A stretch of 15,321 nucleotides of DNA from Planctomycetota bacterium (GCA_016793305.1 JAEUHU010000103.1:1-15321); one strand, 5' to 3'. Positions 1 to 8,900 are shown, counted from the stretch's first letter. Notes: generated by a model not told the origin, from the letters alone. Translations and numbers: made by a program.

Positions 1-29
1 CCGCGGTCCTCGCTAGGATCTGCCGCCGC

Positions 30-2255
30 ATGAAGATCGCCTGCATCGGTGGTGGCCCGGCCTCGCTCTACTTCGCGATCCTGCTGAAGAAGCGCCGGCC
101 CGACGTCGAGATCGACGTGTTCGAGCAGAACAAGGCCGACGACACGTTCGGCTGGGGCGTGGTGTTCTCGGACGAGACGCTCGGCAACTTCGAGGCGGCC
201 GATCCGGAGAGCTACCTGCGGATCCGCGAACGGTTCGCCTACTGGACCGACATCGACACCTACTTCCGCGGCGCCAAGGTCACCAGCACCGGCCACGGGT
301 TCTGCGGTCTGGCGCGCGTGCAGCTGCTCGAGATCCTGCAGGAACGGGCCCGCTCGCTCGGCGTGCGCGTGCACTTCCAGCGCAACGTGACCGACCTCGA
401 GCGCATCGTCGCGACCCACGACCTGGTGGTCGCCGCCGACGGCGTCAACAGCAAGGTCCGCGAACGCTTCGCCGGCTCGTTCCGCCCGCAGCTCGACTGG
501 CGCAAGTGCAAGTTCGCGTGGTTCGGCACCACGAAGAAGATGTCGGCCTTCACGTTCGTGTTCCAACCGACGCGCTGGGGGCTGTTCCAGGTGCACGCCT
601 ACCCGTTCACCGAAGGGCTCGGCACCTGGATCGTCGAGTGTCGCGAAGAGACCTGGAAGCGCGCCGGGCTCGACTCGCTCGACGAGGCGCAGAGCGCGCG
701 CTTCTGCGAGGCGATGTTCGCCGAGCACCTCGCCGGCGAGAAGTTGCTGGTCAACCGGTCGATCTGGCGCACGTTCCCGACCATCCGCTGCGGCTCGTGG
801 CGCCACCAGAACGTCGTGCTGATGGGCGACGCCGCGCACACCGCGCACTTCTCGATCGGCTCGGGCACCAAGCTCGCGATGGAGGACTCGATCGCGCTCG
901 CCGACGCCGTGCTGGCGCATCCGAACGACGTGCCGAAGGCGCTGCAGGCCTACGAAGAGGCGCGTCGCCTCGACGTGCTGAAGGTGCAGCGCGCCGCCCA
1001 GACCAGCCTCGAGTGGTTCGAGAACAGCGAGCGCTACCTGCAGCAGCACCCGGAGCGCTTCGTGTTCAACCTGATGACGCGCAGCCGTCGCATCACCTAC
1101 GACAACCTGCAGAAGCGCGATCCGGCGCTGGTCGCGCGGGTCGACGCGGTGGTGGCGGAGGAGGAAGGCGGAGCCGTGGGGGCGCCGCCGGCGTTCGCGC
1201 CGTTCCGCGTGCGCGGCCTGCAGCTGCAGAACCGGGTCGTGATGTCGCCGATGTGCATGTACTCGGCGACCGACGGCGTGGTCGACGACTTCCACCTGGT
1301 GCACCTCGGCAGCCGTGCTCTGGGCGGGGCCGGCCTCGTGTTCACCGAGATGACCGACGTCTCGCCGGAGGGCCGGATCACGCCGGGCTGTGCCGGCATC
1401 TGGAACGACACCCAGACCGCCGCGTGGAAACGCGTCGTCGACTTCGTGCACCGCCACAGCGGCGCGCGCATCGGCATGCAGATCGCACACGCGGGCCGCA
1501 AGGGCTCGTGCAGCCGGCCGTGGGAGGGTGACGCGCCGCTCGCGACCGGCGGCTGGCAGACGCTCGGTCCGTCGGCGCTGCCGTTCCGGCCCGACTGGCC
1601 GGCGCCGAAGGCGATGGACGCCGCCGACCTCGCGCGCGTGCGCGATCAGTTCGTGGCGGCGGCCCGCCGCTGCGAGCAGGCCGGGTTCGACACGATCGAA
1701 CTGCACATGGCGCACGGCTACCTGCTGTCGAGCTTCCTGTCGCCGCTGTCGAACGTGCGCACCGACGCCTACGGCGGATCGCTGGAGAACCGCGCCCGCT
1801 ACCCGCTCGAGGTCGCGCGCGCCGTGCGTGCGGTGTGGCCCGCCGACAAGGCCCTGTTCGTGCGGCTGTCGGCGACCGACTGGATGGACGACGAGAAGAA
1901 GGGCTTCACGCTCGACGAGGCGGTGCAGGTGGCACGCTGGCTCAAGGAGGCCGGGGTCGACGTGCTCGACGTGTCGAGTGCCGGCAACTCGCCGGAGTCG
2001 AAGCCGCAGTACGGCCGCATGTACCAGGTGCCGTTCGCCGAGCGCATCAGGAGCGAGGCCGGCATCCCGGTGATGACGGTCGGCGGGGTCGCGGGCATGG
2101 ACCACGCGCACACGATCGTCGCCGCCGGACGCGCCGACCTCTGTGCGATCGCGCGCGGGTTCCTCGCCGATCCGCACCTCGTGCTGCGCGACGCGAACGA
2201 GCGCCACGTCGCCGGGCACGTCTGGCCGAAGCAGTACCTGGCGGCGCGTTCCTGA
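30..2255 (+). CDS. Bifunctional FAD monooxygenase / Old Yellow Enzyme fusion (aromatic acyl-CoA hydroxylase-reductase)
   Basis: This 741-residue protein has two flavin domains. Residues 1 to about 385 are a para-hydroxybenzoate-hydroxylase-type FAD monooxygenase: the N-terminal dinucleotide motif IGGGPASLYFAILL with acidic E32 closing the second strand, the ADGVNSKVR motif near D137, and the GD motif VLMGDAAHTAHFSIGSG with D267. Residues from about 390 to 741 are an Old Yellow Enzyme of the YqjM type: SPMCMYS with C409, the substrate-binding pair H559/H562 in ELHMAHGYLLSSF, and the FMN-phosphate region near ADLCAIARGFLADP. This order and length match 2-aminobenzoyl-CoA monooxygenase/reductase and salicylyl-CoA 5-hydroxylase, which hydroxylate aromatic CoA thioesters; in the former the second domain then reduces the ring. 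The family is clear but the substrate is not. The ATG at 30 opens right on the FAD motif. The frame is open to the window edge, and a TAG at 14-16 in another frame could end an upstream gene. Confidence 0.93.
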   Translation: MKIACIGGGPASLYFAILLKKRRPDVEIDVFEQNKADDTFGWGVVFSDETLGNFEAADPESYLRIRERFAYWTDIDTYFRGAKVTSTGHGFCGLARVQLLEILQERARSLGVRVHFQRNVTDLERIVATHDLVVAADGVNSKVRERFAGSFRPQLDWRKCKFAWFGTTKKMSAFTFVFQPTRWGLFQVHAYPFTEGLGTWIVECREETWKRAGLDSLDEAQSARFCEAMFAEHLAGEKLLVNRSIWRTFPTIRCGSWRHQNVVLMGDAAHTAHFSIGSGTKLAMEDSIALADAVLAHPNDVPKALQAYEEARRLDVLKVQRAAQTSLEWFENSERYLQQHPERFVFNLMTRSRRITYDNLQKRDPALVARVDAVVAEEEGGAVGAPPAFAPFRVRGLQLQNRVVMSPMCMYSATDGVVDDFHLVHLGSRALGGAGLVFTEMTDVSPEGRITPGCAGIWNDTQTAAWKRVVDFVHRHSGARIGMQIAHAGRKGSCSRPWEGDAPLATGGWQTLGPSALPFRPDWPAPKAMDAADLARVRDQFVAAARRCEQAGFDTIELHMAHGYLLSSFLSPLSNVRTDAYGGSLENRARYPLEVARAVRAVWPADKALFVRLSATDWMDDEKKGFTLDEAVQVARWLKEAGVDVLDVSSAGNSPESKPQYGRMYQVPFAERIRSEAGIPVMTVGGVAGMDHAHTIVAAGRADLCAIARGFLADPHLVLRDANERHVAGHVWPKQYLAARS

Positions 2256-2261
2256 GCCCGG

Positions 2262-2281
2262 CGCGCCGGCGATCCGGCGCG
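2262..2281. terminator. Hairpin between convergent genes, candidate bidirectional terminator
   Basis: GCGCCGG (2263-2269) and CCGGCGC (2274-2280) form a perfect 7-bp stem with a CGAT loop. One more C-G pair at 2262/2281 extends it to 8 bp. It fills most of the 28-base gap between the stop of the rightward gene (2255) and the stop of the leftward channel gene (2284), where a shared terminator is expected. There is no T-run on either side, so this is not a classical intrinsic terminator, and GC-rich DNA forms such stems easily by chance. Confidence 0.45.
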
Positions 2282-2283
2282 TG

Positions 2284-3807
2284 CTACAGGCCGAAGAAGT
2301 TGCGGATCCTGCCGAGCAGCTCGTGCGAGGCGCGCGTCACCGCCTCGCGCTGGGCCGGTGGAGCCGCCTTCAGGTCGCGCACCGCGCGCAGCCCCTGCTT
2401 CCTGGCCTCGACGATCTCGGCCATCTCCTGGGCGAGGCCCGGCCGTTTGTGCAGCATGCCCTCGAGCGCCTGCTTGTGCACGACCACGACGTCGAGGTCG
2501 TCGACGGCGGTCACCGACGCGCTGCGCGGCTCGCCGGTCAACAGCGCCATCTCACCGAAGAACTCGCCGCGCGACAGCCGGGCCACCTCGCGTTCGCTCT
2601 CTGGGTTGGCGGGATCGGCCACCGTGACGATCGCGGTGCCGGCGAGGATCACGTACATCGCGTCGCCGGGTTCCCCCTGGAACACGATTCGCTCGCCGCG
2701 GCCGAACGACAGCTGCTCGCACTCGTGCGACAACGCCGCGAGCTCGGCGCCGTCGAGCGGCACGAACACGGGCACCTTCGCCAGCACGTCGGCGCTGCGC
2801 TTGGCCGGATCGGCGACCTTCGGCATCTCGCCGTGGTACTCGAAGCTGGTCTGGATCGGGAACGGGATGTTCAGGCCGTTGCGCTTCGCGGCGTACCAGA
2901 CGCGGGTCATGAACTCGTCGTTGATCTCCTGGACGCGCGGGTAGTCGTCGAGGAAGAACCGCACCTGGTACTCGATCGAGTAGGCGGCGTAGTTGACGGT
3001 GCGCACCGCCGGTGCGGGGTCGGCCAGCACGCCGCGCGTGCTGCGCACGACACCCATCAGCACGCGCTTCACCTTGTTCGGCGGGTCGTCGTACGAGAAG
3101 CCGATCACGTGCGACTCGGCGTGCGCCTTGGTCGGGCGCGACATGTTGACCAGCGTCTCCTTGCCGATCACCGAGTTCGGGATCACCACCATGTCGCGGC
3201 TGCGGGTGCGCACGCGCACCGAGCGCCAGTTCATCTCCATCACCTCGCCGGTGATCGAGCCGACCGTGATCCAGTCGCCGACCTGGAACGGGCGCTCGAA
3301 CAGCACCGCGATGCCGACCATCACGTTGTCGAGCGTGTTCTGCAGGGCCAGACCCAGCACGATCGAGCTGACGCCCAGGGCCGTCAGCAGGCCGCTCAGG
3401 TCCTGGCTCCAGACCCCGGACACCACGAAGCACGCGCCGATCAGCACCAGGATCAGGCGCAGGATGTCGAGCAGCAGCTTCGGGAAGCGCGTGACGAACT
3501 GCGTGCCCTCGCGCCGCACCGTCGCCAGCTGGGTCGCGAAGCCGACCGCGGCGGCGATGCCGGCGAGCCAGAGCAGCGTCTCCAGCACGCGCTGCACGGT
3601 GCGGTGGGACGCGTTCCCCTCGGGGTCGAGGGCGAGGGCGGCCAACGAGTAGGCGAGCGCCAGGAACAGCACGGCGCCCCGGACCAGGCGGACGGGGCCG
3701 GCGAGGGGATGCTGCCGTCGCGCGAGCGATCGCACGAGCGCCGTGAACAGCGTGGTGGCGAGGAGCCATCCTCCCACCAGCAGGAGTGCTTGGAGCTTCG
3801 GGTCCAC
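2284..3807 (-). CDS. MscS-family channel with C-terminal cyclic-nucleotide-binding domain
   Basis: Using the GTG at 3807, this is a 507-residue inner-membrane channel. Hydrophobic segments lie near residues 5-27, 41-60, 76-96, 110-132 and 137-170. The last is the pore helix of the MscS fold (LGLALQNTLDNVMVGIAVLF), followed by the beta domain (FERPFQVGDWITVGSITGEV; then VVIPNSVIGKETLVNMSRP). Residues about 345-450 are a cNMP-binding domain with its phosphate-binding cassette, GEFFGEMALLTGEPRSAS, including E419 and R428. MscS channels release solutes under membrane tension; members with this extra domain form the bCNG group, proposed to respond to cyclic nucleotides. The open frame extends upstream to 3948, but that would overlap the protease gene by 125 bases and add an Arg-rich, unlikely N-terminus. 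The GTG lies 16 bases after the protease stop with only a weak GGAA before it, so the start is a judgement. Probably in one operon with the protease and SH3 genes. Confidence 0.92.
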   Translation of the reverse strand: MDPKLQALLLVGGWLLATTLFTALVRSLARRQHPLAGPVRLVRGAVLFLALAYSLAALALDPEGNASHRTVQRVLETLLWLAGIAAAVGFATQLATVRREGTQFVTRFPKLLLDILRLILVLIGACFVVSGVWSQDLSGLLTALGVSSIVLGLALQNTLDNVMVGIAVLFERPFQVGDWITVGSITGEVMEMNWRSVRVRTRSRDMVVIPNSVIGKETLVNMSRPTKAHAESHVIGFSYDDPPNKVKRVLMGVVRSTRGVLADPAPAVRTVNYAAYSIEYQVRFFLDDYPRVQEINDEFMTRVWYAAKRNGLNIPFPIQTSFEYHGEMPKVADPAKRSADVLAKVPVFVPLDGAELAALSHECEQLSFGRGERIVFQGEPGDAMYVILAGTAIVTVADPANPESEREVARLSRGEFFGEMALLTGEPRSASVTAVDDLDVVVVHKQALEGMLHKRPGLAQEMAEIVEARKQGLRAVRDLKAAPPAQREAVTRASHELLGRIRNFFGL

Positions 3808-3823
3808 GTGGAGTTCCGACCCG

Positions 3824-4711
3824 TCAGCGACCGGTTGCCGCGGCGAAGCGTTGCTGGCGGGCCGCGACGGCCGACCCCGCGAACGCCATCGGCGCGCCGA
3901 GCGCGTCGATGCGGTCCTGTGGCGACGGGTGCGTGGCGAACATGCCACCGCTGCCGCCGGCGTGACCGGCCATGTTCGTCAGCATGCGCTGCAGCGCCTG
4001 CGGGTCGTAGCCCGCACCGGCGAGGAAGCGGCGGCCGAGCTCGTCGGCGGCGACCTCGGCGTCGCGCGAGTAGCCGCTCGTCACCAGCGTGCCGACCACG
4101 TCGCCGATCGAGTCGCCGAACACGTCGGTCAGCTTCGCCAGGTCCTCCTGGCTCATGGTCGCTTGGGCCGCGGCACCCCCGAGGTACTGGAACGCCGACG
4201 CGAGGTTCGACGACTGGATCGCGGCGACCCCGTGGCGCAGCGTCACGTGGGCGATCTCGTGGGCGAGCACCGCGGCGAGTTCGTCCTCGCTCTTGGTGTC
4301 GACGAGCAGCCCCTTGCTGACCAGGATCAGGCCGCCCGGGCACGCGAACGCGTTGATCTCGTCGGTCGCGAGCACGCCGAAGCGATAGTCGAGGAACGGC
4401 CGCAGCACGTCGTCGTTCTGGGCGACGATGCCGTGGCCGACGCGCTCGACGTAGGCGAGCAGCGCCGGTTCGTCGGCGAGCGGGTACTGCGGCATCGACA
4501 GGATCTGGGCGGCGACCGAGCGGCCGATGAAGTGCTCCTCGCTCGGGTCGAGGTCCTGGAACGACTTGCGGACCCGGTTGGCGCCGCGCGCCACCTTGCC
4601 GAGCACGGTGTTCTCGTCGGTGGCTTCCTCGAGCGCGTTCAGCACGCCGGCGCAGGCGGCGAGCCCGAGGGCGCCCACCAGCAGGGATGCGATCAGCAGG
4701 GGGCGGCGCAT
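3824..4711 (-). CDS. M48-family metalloprotease, predicted lipoprotein
   Basis: The 295-residue protein starts with a lipoprotein signal (MRRPLLIASLLVGALGLAAC), with the lipid-attachment cysteine at residue 20. The zinc site HEIAH is at 151-155 inside LAAVLAHEIAHVTLRHG; the likely third zinc ligand is E219 in SRDAEVAADELGRRFL. DEINAFACPGG (118-128), before the zinc helix, and HPSPQDRIDAL (261-271), near the C-terminus, are also typical of envelope M48 proteases such as BepA and LoiP, which degrade or assist misassembled outer-membrane proteins. It is therefore likely to work in envelope quality control. The longer open frame reaching 5170 is rejected because the signal peptide and the strong AGGAGG site fix the start at 4711. 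Its ATG overlaps the stop of the SH3 gene by one base (TGATG), pointing to translational coupling. Residues from about 277 onward are Ala/Gln/Arg-rich with no known function. Confidence 0.95.
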   Translation of the reverse strand: MRRPLLIASLLVGALGLAACAGVLNALEEATDENTVLGKVARGANRVRKSFQDLDPSEEHFIGRSVAAQILSMPQYPLADEPALLAYVERVGHGIVAQNDDVLRPFLDYRFGVLATDEINAFACPGGLILVSKGLLVDTKSEDELAAVLAHEIAHVTLRHGVAAIQSSNLASAFQYLGGAAAQATMSQEDLAKLTDVFGDSIGDVVGTLVTSGYSRDAEVAADELGRRFLAGAGYDPQALQRMLTNMAGHAGGSGGMFATHPSPQDRIDALGAPMAFAGSAVAARQQRFAAATGR

Positions 4712-5196
4712 CAGCGTTCCTCCTGCAGCAGGCCGCCTTCGACCAGGAACGTGCGCACCTCGGCCTCGGTCACCTCGCGCGCCTGCAGCTGGTCGACCAG
4801 CCGGAACGCCTTCTCGAGGTCCGGGTTGCCGGCGCGGTAGCTGCGCTCGACCTCGGGGTTGAAGCCCTTGCGCGCCGCCGCCGTCTCCGACGTCGAGTAG
4901 GTCTCGCGCACGCCCTGTCCCGACAGCCGCACGTCCTTGTTGCGCGACACGTCGGACTCGTGGACGAAGCCGGTCACCTTGGCGAACTTCGCCGACAGCC
5001 AGGCACCGTCCTTGCCGACGAACTCGAGCCGGTCGCCCTCCTTCAGGTCGGCGACGGCCGGCGCGAACGCACGCTTCTGCGCGCGCAGCTTGGTGGTCTT
5101 GCGGGTGACGATCAGTGGATCGCCGGGATTCTGCGGCGCGGAGGCCGACAGCAGACAGAGCAGGGCGCACAGGCCCGCGGCACGAGGAACGCGCAT
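4711..5196 (-). CDS. Exported SH3-domain protein
   Basis: The 161-residue protein has an N-terminal signal peptide (MRVPRAAGLCALLCLLSASA, likely cleaved near residue 20). Residues about 27-85 look like a bacterial SH3 domain: VTRKTTKLRAQ, LKEGDRLEFVGKDGAWLSAK and TGFVHESDVS follow the usual pattern of a short beta barrel with the conserved W near residue 66. The remaining 75 residues are polar and helical (STSETAAARKGFNPEVER), ending in a likely amphipathic helix rich in Glu and Arg, with no known domain. Bacterial SH3 domains often bind peptidoglycan or partner proteins in the periplasm. The stop overlaps the protease start by one base, so the two products are probably made together and may act on the same envelope target. 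There is no Shine-Dalgarno before the ATG. Confidence 0.85.
   Translation of the reverse strand: MRVPRAAGLCALLCLLSASAPQNPGDPLIVTRKTTKLRAQKRAFAPAVADLKEGDRLEFVGKDGAWLSAKFAKVTGFVHESDVSRNKDVRLSGQGVRETYSTSETAAARKGFNPEVERSYRAGNPDLEKAFRLVDQLQAREVTEAEVRTFLVEGGLLQEER
4719..4724 (-). promoter_or_regulatory. Strong Shine-Dalgarno site of the M48 protease gene
   Basis: On the minus strand AGGAGG ends 7 bases before the ATG at 4711, inside the last codons of the SH3-protein gene. It is the only strong Shine-Dalgarno sequence I find just upstream of a start in this window. It decides the protease start and suggests that ribosomes re-initiate or are freshly loaded here. Confidence 0.85.
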
Positions 5197-5228
5197 GGCG
5201 CGCGCAGGATAGCCGCCCGACGTGGTTC

Positions 5229-5242
5229 CCGCGATTTCGCGG
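5229..5242 (-). terminator. Small hairpin between the sigma-factor and SH3 genes
   Basis: CCGCG (5229-5233) and CGCGG (5238-5242) form a 5-bp stem with a 4-base loop, 22 bases past the sigma-factor stop in a 67-base gap. No T-run follows, so it could be a weak terminator, an RNA-processing site or chance. I see nothing else certain in this gap. Confidence 0.2.
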
Positions 5243-5263
5243 TCGACGATCCTCGGCAGGCGG

Positions 5264-5902
5264 TCAGCCGGTGCCGCTCGTGCCGTCGTCCGGCAGCGTG
5301 CCGTTCTTCAGCTGCTGCATCACCTCGGCGAGCCGCGCCACGGCGCGCACCCAGCGCATGCGCGCGGCGTTGGCGGTCATGCCGAGCTCGGCGCCGATCT
5401 CGACGAACGAGCGGTCCTCGTACTCGCGCGCGAGGATCACCTTGCGCTCCTCGGCCTCCAGCAGCTCGAGCCCGAGCCGCACCCAGTCGCGGATCTCGTT
5501 GCGGGTCGCGTCGCGACTCGGCGTGGTGCTGCGTTGCAGGGCCGGATCGAGCGCCAGCACGCTGTCCGAGGGAACGGTCGCCGAGCGGGCGAGGTCGCGG
5601 CGCTTGGCGCGGAACCAGTCGTTCTTGTCGCGCAGCGTGTTCTCGACCACGCGCGCGAGCAGGCCGCGCAGCTGCGCGCCGTCGCGCACCTGGAAGCGCG
5701 GCGCGTCGCGCAGGAAGTCGAGCACGGCGTCCTGCAGGTAGTCCTCCGCCTCGCCGTGCCGGCGCAGGAACGGGCCGAGCCGGCGCTGCACGTGCTCGCG
5801 CAGCCACGGCAGGTGCAGTTCGACCAGGGCGGCGAGCGCCTGGTCGTCGCCGCGGTGCCAGCGTTCGAGCAGCAGCGGCGTGGTGTCGGTGAGCTGGCCC
5901 AT
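5264..5902 (-). CDS. ECF-type RNA polymerase sigma factor
   Basis: From the ATG at 5902 the protein has 212 residues. Residues about 12-95 are sigma region 2, with the core-binding motif GEAEDYLQDAVLDFL (50-64). Residues about 140-195 are region 4, with the helix-turn-helix EYEDRSFVEIGAELGMTANAARMRW. Region 3 is absent, as in ECF sigma factors. An in-frame GTG at 5932 would add ten residues and bring the start within 9 bases of the kinase stop; the ATG is preferred because residue 2 onward (GQLTDTTPLLLERW) is a normal family N-terminus. Neither start has a Shine-Dalgarno. The linker at about 105-135 is unusually rich in Ser and Thr. The gene directly follows that of a Ser/Thr kinase and no anti-sigma gene is visible. 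Sigma-kinase gene pairs of this kind are known in Planctomycetes, so the kinase is the natural candidate regulator (inference). Confidence 0.93.
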   Translation of the reverse strand: MGQLTDTTPLLLERWHRGDDQALAALVELHLPWLREHVQRRLGPFLRRHGEAEDYLQDAVLDFLRDAPRFQVRDGAQLRGLLARVVENTLRDKNDWFRAKRRDLARSATVPSDSVLALDPALQRSTTPSRDATRNEIRDWVRLGLELLEAEERKVILAREYEDRSFVEIGAELGMTANAARMRWVRAVARLAEVMQQLKNGTLPDDGTSGTG

Positions 5903-5941
5903 CGGAGGAACCGAGGGGCGGCACTCTAGCACCCTGGCCCG

Positions 5942-8900
5942 TCAGTCGCGTGCGAGCCGTCGCACCGCCCGGACCCCGAGGTCGATCGCGCGCGTCTCCG
6001 GCGGGCCGATCACCCACATGCTGCTGCGGCTGGAGCGCCCCTGCTGCTGGTAGCTGCCGCCGCGCTGCGACCGGTCGTTCGGCATGGTCCCCTGGCGGCG
6101 CGCCCCGTCTCCCGGGCGGAACCCGACGCCGTTCGGTGCGGGGGCGTCGAGACACCATTCGCCGACGTTGCCGTGCGTGTCGAACAGCCCGAACGGGTTG
6201 GCGCGGAAGCTGCCGACCGGCGCGTGGATCGCGTGGCCGTCGTCGAAGGGCTCGTGCAGCTCGCGTTTCAGCGCGCGTGTCGCCGCCGTCTGGTCGTACA
6301 CGTTCGCGCAGCCCAGCAGCGACGCGCTGTCGGGACCGCTCCACCACGGCGAGGTCGTGCCTGCACGACAGCCGTACTCCCACTGCGCCTCGGTGGGCAG
6401 CGTCATGCCGTGTTCGCCGAGCACCTGCAGCGCCAGGGTCCAGGTGACCTTCTCGACCGGGTGGGCGTCGTCGATGGTTCCACCGACGTAGTCCTCGTTG
6501 CCGACCGGGTAGCCGCTCGGCCGCTGGCCGTTCGCCGCCGTGCACAGCCGCGCCCACTGGCCCTGGGTGACCTCGTGCCGTGCCATCAGGAATGCGTCGA
6601 GCTCGACCTGCTGCACCGGCCCGACGAACGCAGGGGCTTCGGCGTCGAAGTTCGCCGCGTCGGGATCCTGCGCCTGGGCGCCCATCGCGAACGTTCCGCC
6701 GGGCAGCAGCACGAACACGATCCCGGTGGCTCCGTCCATCGCGATGCCGCCGTCGGGGCGATGCTCGGGAATCGGCAGCGTGGCCGGGTCGTCGACGCCG
6801 TTCCAGGCCGACGCGAGGTCGTAGAACTCCCACAGCTTCGTCACCGGGTTGCAGCCGATCGGCACGAGACCCAGCACGGCGTCGTCGGGCAGCGAGATCT
6901 CCTGCCCGCGGTAGCGACGGCTCGCCACCACGTCGTCGGCAACGGCGATCGCCGAACGCGCTGCGGCCCAGCCGACCTTGGCACGCGGGTGTGCGAAGGT
7001 CAGCGAGTGCACGCGCTCGGCCCACTGCACGCGGCGCGCGATCCGGGGCTGTTGCGTGGCGACGAGGTCGAGAATGCGCTCGCGCAGCGGCACCAGGGTG
7101 TCGTGCAGGAACTGGTCGGCGGTCGCGTCGAACGAGAAGGTGCGTGGCGTCTCGAGTTCGGCCGCGAGCTCGGCGGTGCGTGTGCGCACGCGCGCGAGGC
7201 CGGCGTCGCGATCGCGCAGCGTCGCGTCGAGGTTGCGTTCGTACTTCGCGAAGTCGGCCGCCGCGGCCCCGGCCTTGGCGGTCGCCTCGGCGCTGGCAGC
7301 CCGTGCGCCCGCTTCGTCCCCGTTGGCCAGCAAGGCCCATGCGAGCGTGTCCAGGTGCTCGGCTTCGAGTGGGGTGCCGCGAGACCTCTGCACCGCGTGC
7401 TGCGCCAGCAGCAGACCGAGCTCGGGCTCACCGTCGTGGCGGCGATCGCGCGGCTGCGGGGCGACCCGTTGCCACGCTTGCTCGTTCAGCGCCTTGGCGT
7501 CGAGGCCGGCCATGGACTCGGGGAGCTCGGGCTGCGGCAGGCGACGCGTGCCGGCGCGGATCGCTGCACACGTCTCGAGCCAGGCGAGTTGGCGCGCGTG
7601 CAGACGCCAATCCGCGAAGCGTGGATGGCTCGTGCGGTCCGTCTCGCGTTCGGCGGCGTTGCGCGGCCGCGCTCGGGCGCGCAGGGACGCGATGCCCGCC
7701 TCGATCGACGGCACCATGCGCTGGAGCTCGGCGCTGTCGACGAGCCACTGGCGCATGGCCGGCAGTTGCACCGGCCACGCCGGCACCAGCGTGTCGACGC
7801 GCTGTGCGGCGCGTTCGTGCAGCACGACGCCCGCCAACAGGTCGTAGTCGTGCACCTTGCTCGCCAGCGCCGTGCGGGCCTTCGCTTCCGCGATGGCGAG
7901 GCTCTGGTTCTCGTCGGCGCGACGGCTCGCCAGCACGAACGCGCTGCCGGCGACCGCCGCACCGACCGCCAGCACCAGCAGTGCCGTCGCCTGCCAGGGC
8001 TCGCGCGCGACCCAGCGCGCGAAGCGTTCCCCGGTGGTCGGCAAGCGCACGCTGACCGGTCGGCCGGCGAGCACGGCCTGCAGGTCGTCGTGCAGCGCCG
8101 TCATCGTCGCGTAGCGCCGCAACCGCGACTTCTCGAGCGCGTGGCCGACCACGGCGGCCAGGTCGTCGCCGACGCCGGGGAGTGCCCGCAGCGACGGCGG
8201 CTCCGACGTGAGCACCTTCTGCATGGTCGCCTGCGGCGTGGCCGTGCGGAACGGATGCGCCCCGGTCAGCAACTCGTGCAGCACGACGCCGAGCGCCCAC
8301 ACGTCGGTGCGCGCGTCGACGGCTTCACCACGCAGCTGCTCGGGCGAGGCGTAGTCGACGGTGCCGAGGAACCCGCCTTCGAGCGTCAGCGACGGCAGCG
8401 CCTCGTCGCGCGCCACCCCGAAGTCGGTCAGCAGCGCGTGGTCGTCGGCACGGACCAGCACGTTGCCCGGCTTCACGTCGCGGTGCACGAGACCGTGCTG
8501 GTGGGCGTGGGCGAGCGCCGAGGCCAGCTGTACCGCCAGGGCGACCGCCCGCTTCGGCTCGCGGAAGCGTTCGGCGCAGTCGTGCAGCGCCAGGCCGTCG
8601 ACGAACTGCATGGCGAAGAAGTGCTGCCCCTGCTCGCTGCCGAAGCCGAGCACCTCGACGATGTGCGGATGGCGCAGCCGGCCGGCGGCGGCGGCCTCGC
8701 GGCGGAATCGCGCGATCGCCGACGGACTCGCCACCAAGGCCGGGGCCAGCACCTTGACCGCGACGCGGCGGTCGAGCGAGCGCTGCCACGCTTCGTGCAC
8801 GATGCCCATGCCCCCGCGGCCGAGTTCGCGCACCAGCCGGAAGTCGCCGAGCACCGTCTCGGTTTCGTCGTCGGCGGCAGCGACCTGCGGTTCGAGCATC

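Noticed and set aside
3808..3948. Longer channel protein starting at 3948
   Set aside because: It would overlap the protease gene by 125 bases and add 47 Arg/Ser/Pro-rich residues before the first membrane segment, with no family support.
2143..4320. A 725-codon open frame on the plus strand over the channel and protease genes
   Set aside because: It overlaps the end of the monooxygenase fusion and lies antisense to genes with clear MscS, cNMP-binding and M48 motifs. The protein is Arg/His/Asp-rich and lacks domains.
5197..5263. Possible promoter before the SH3 gene (minus-strand TATCCT at 5211-5206, GGGAACC further upstream)
   Set aside because: The -10-like hexamer matches only four of six consensus bases, no partner -35 box lies at proper spacing, and it would give an almost leaderless transcript. 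It is too weak to call.
5112..7340. A 742-codon open frame on the minus strand across the kinase, sigma and SH3 genes
   Set aside because: It is a shifted frame of the same strand; its Arg-rich product has no motifs, while the other frame encodes continuous domains.
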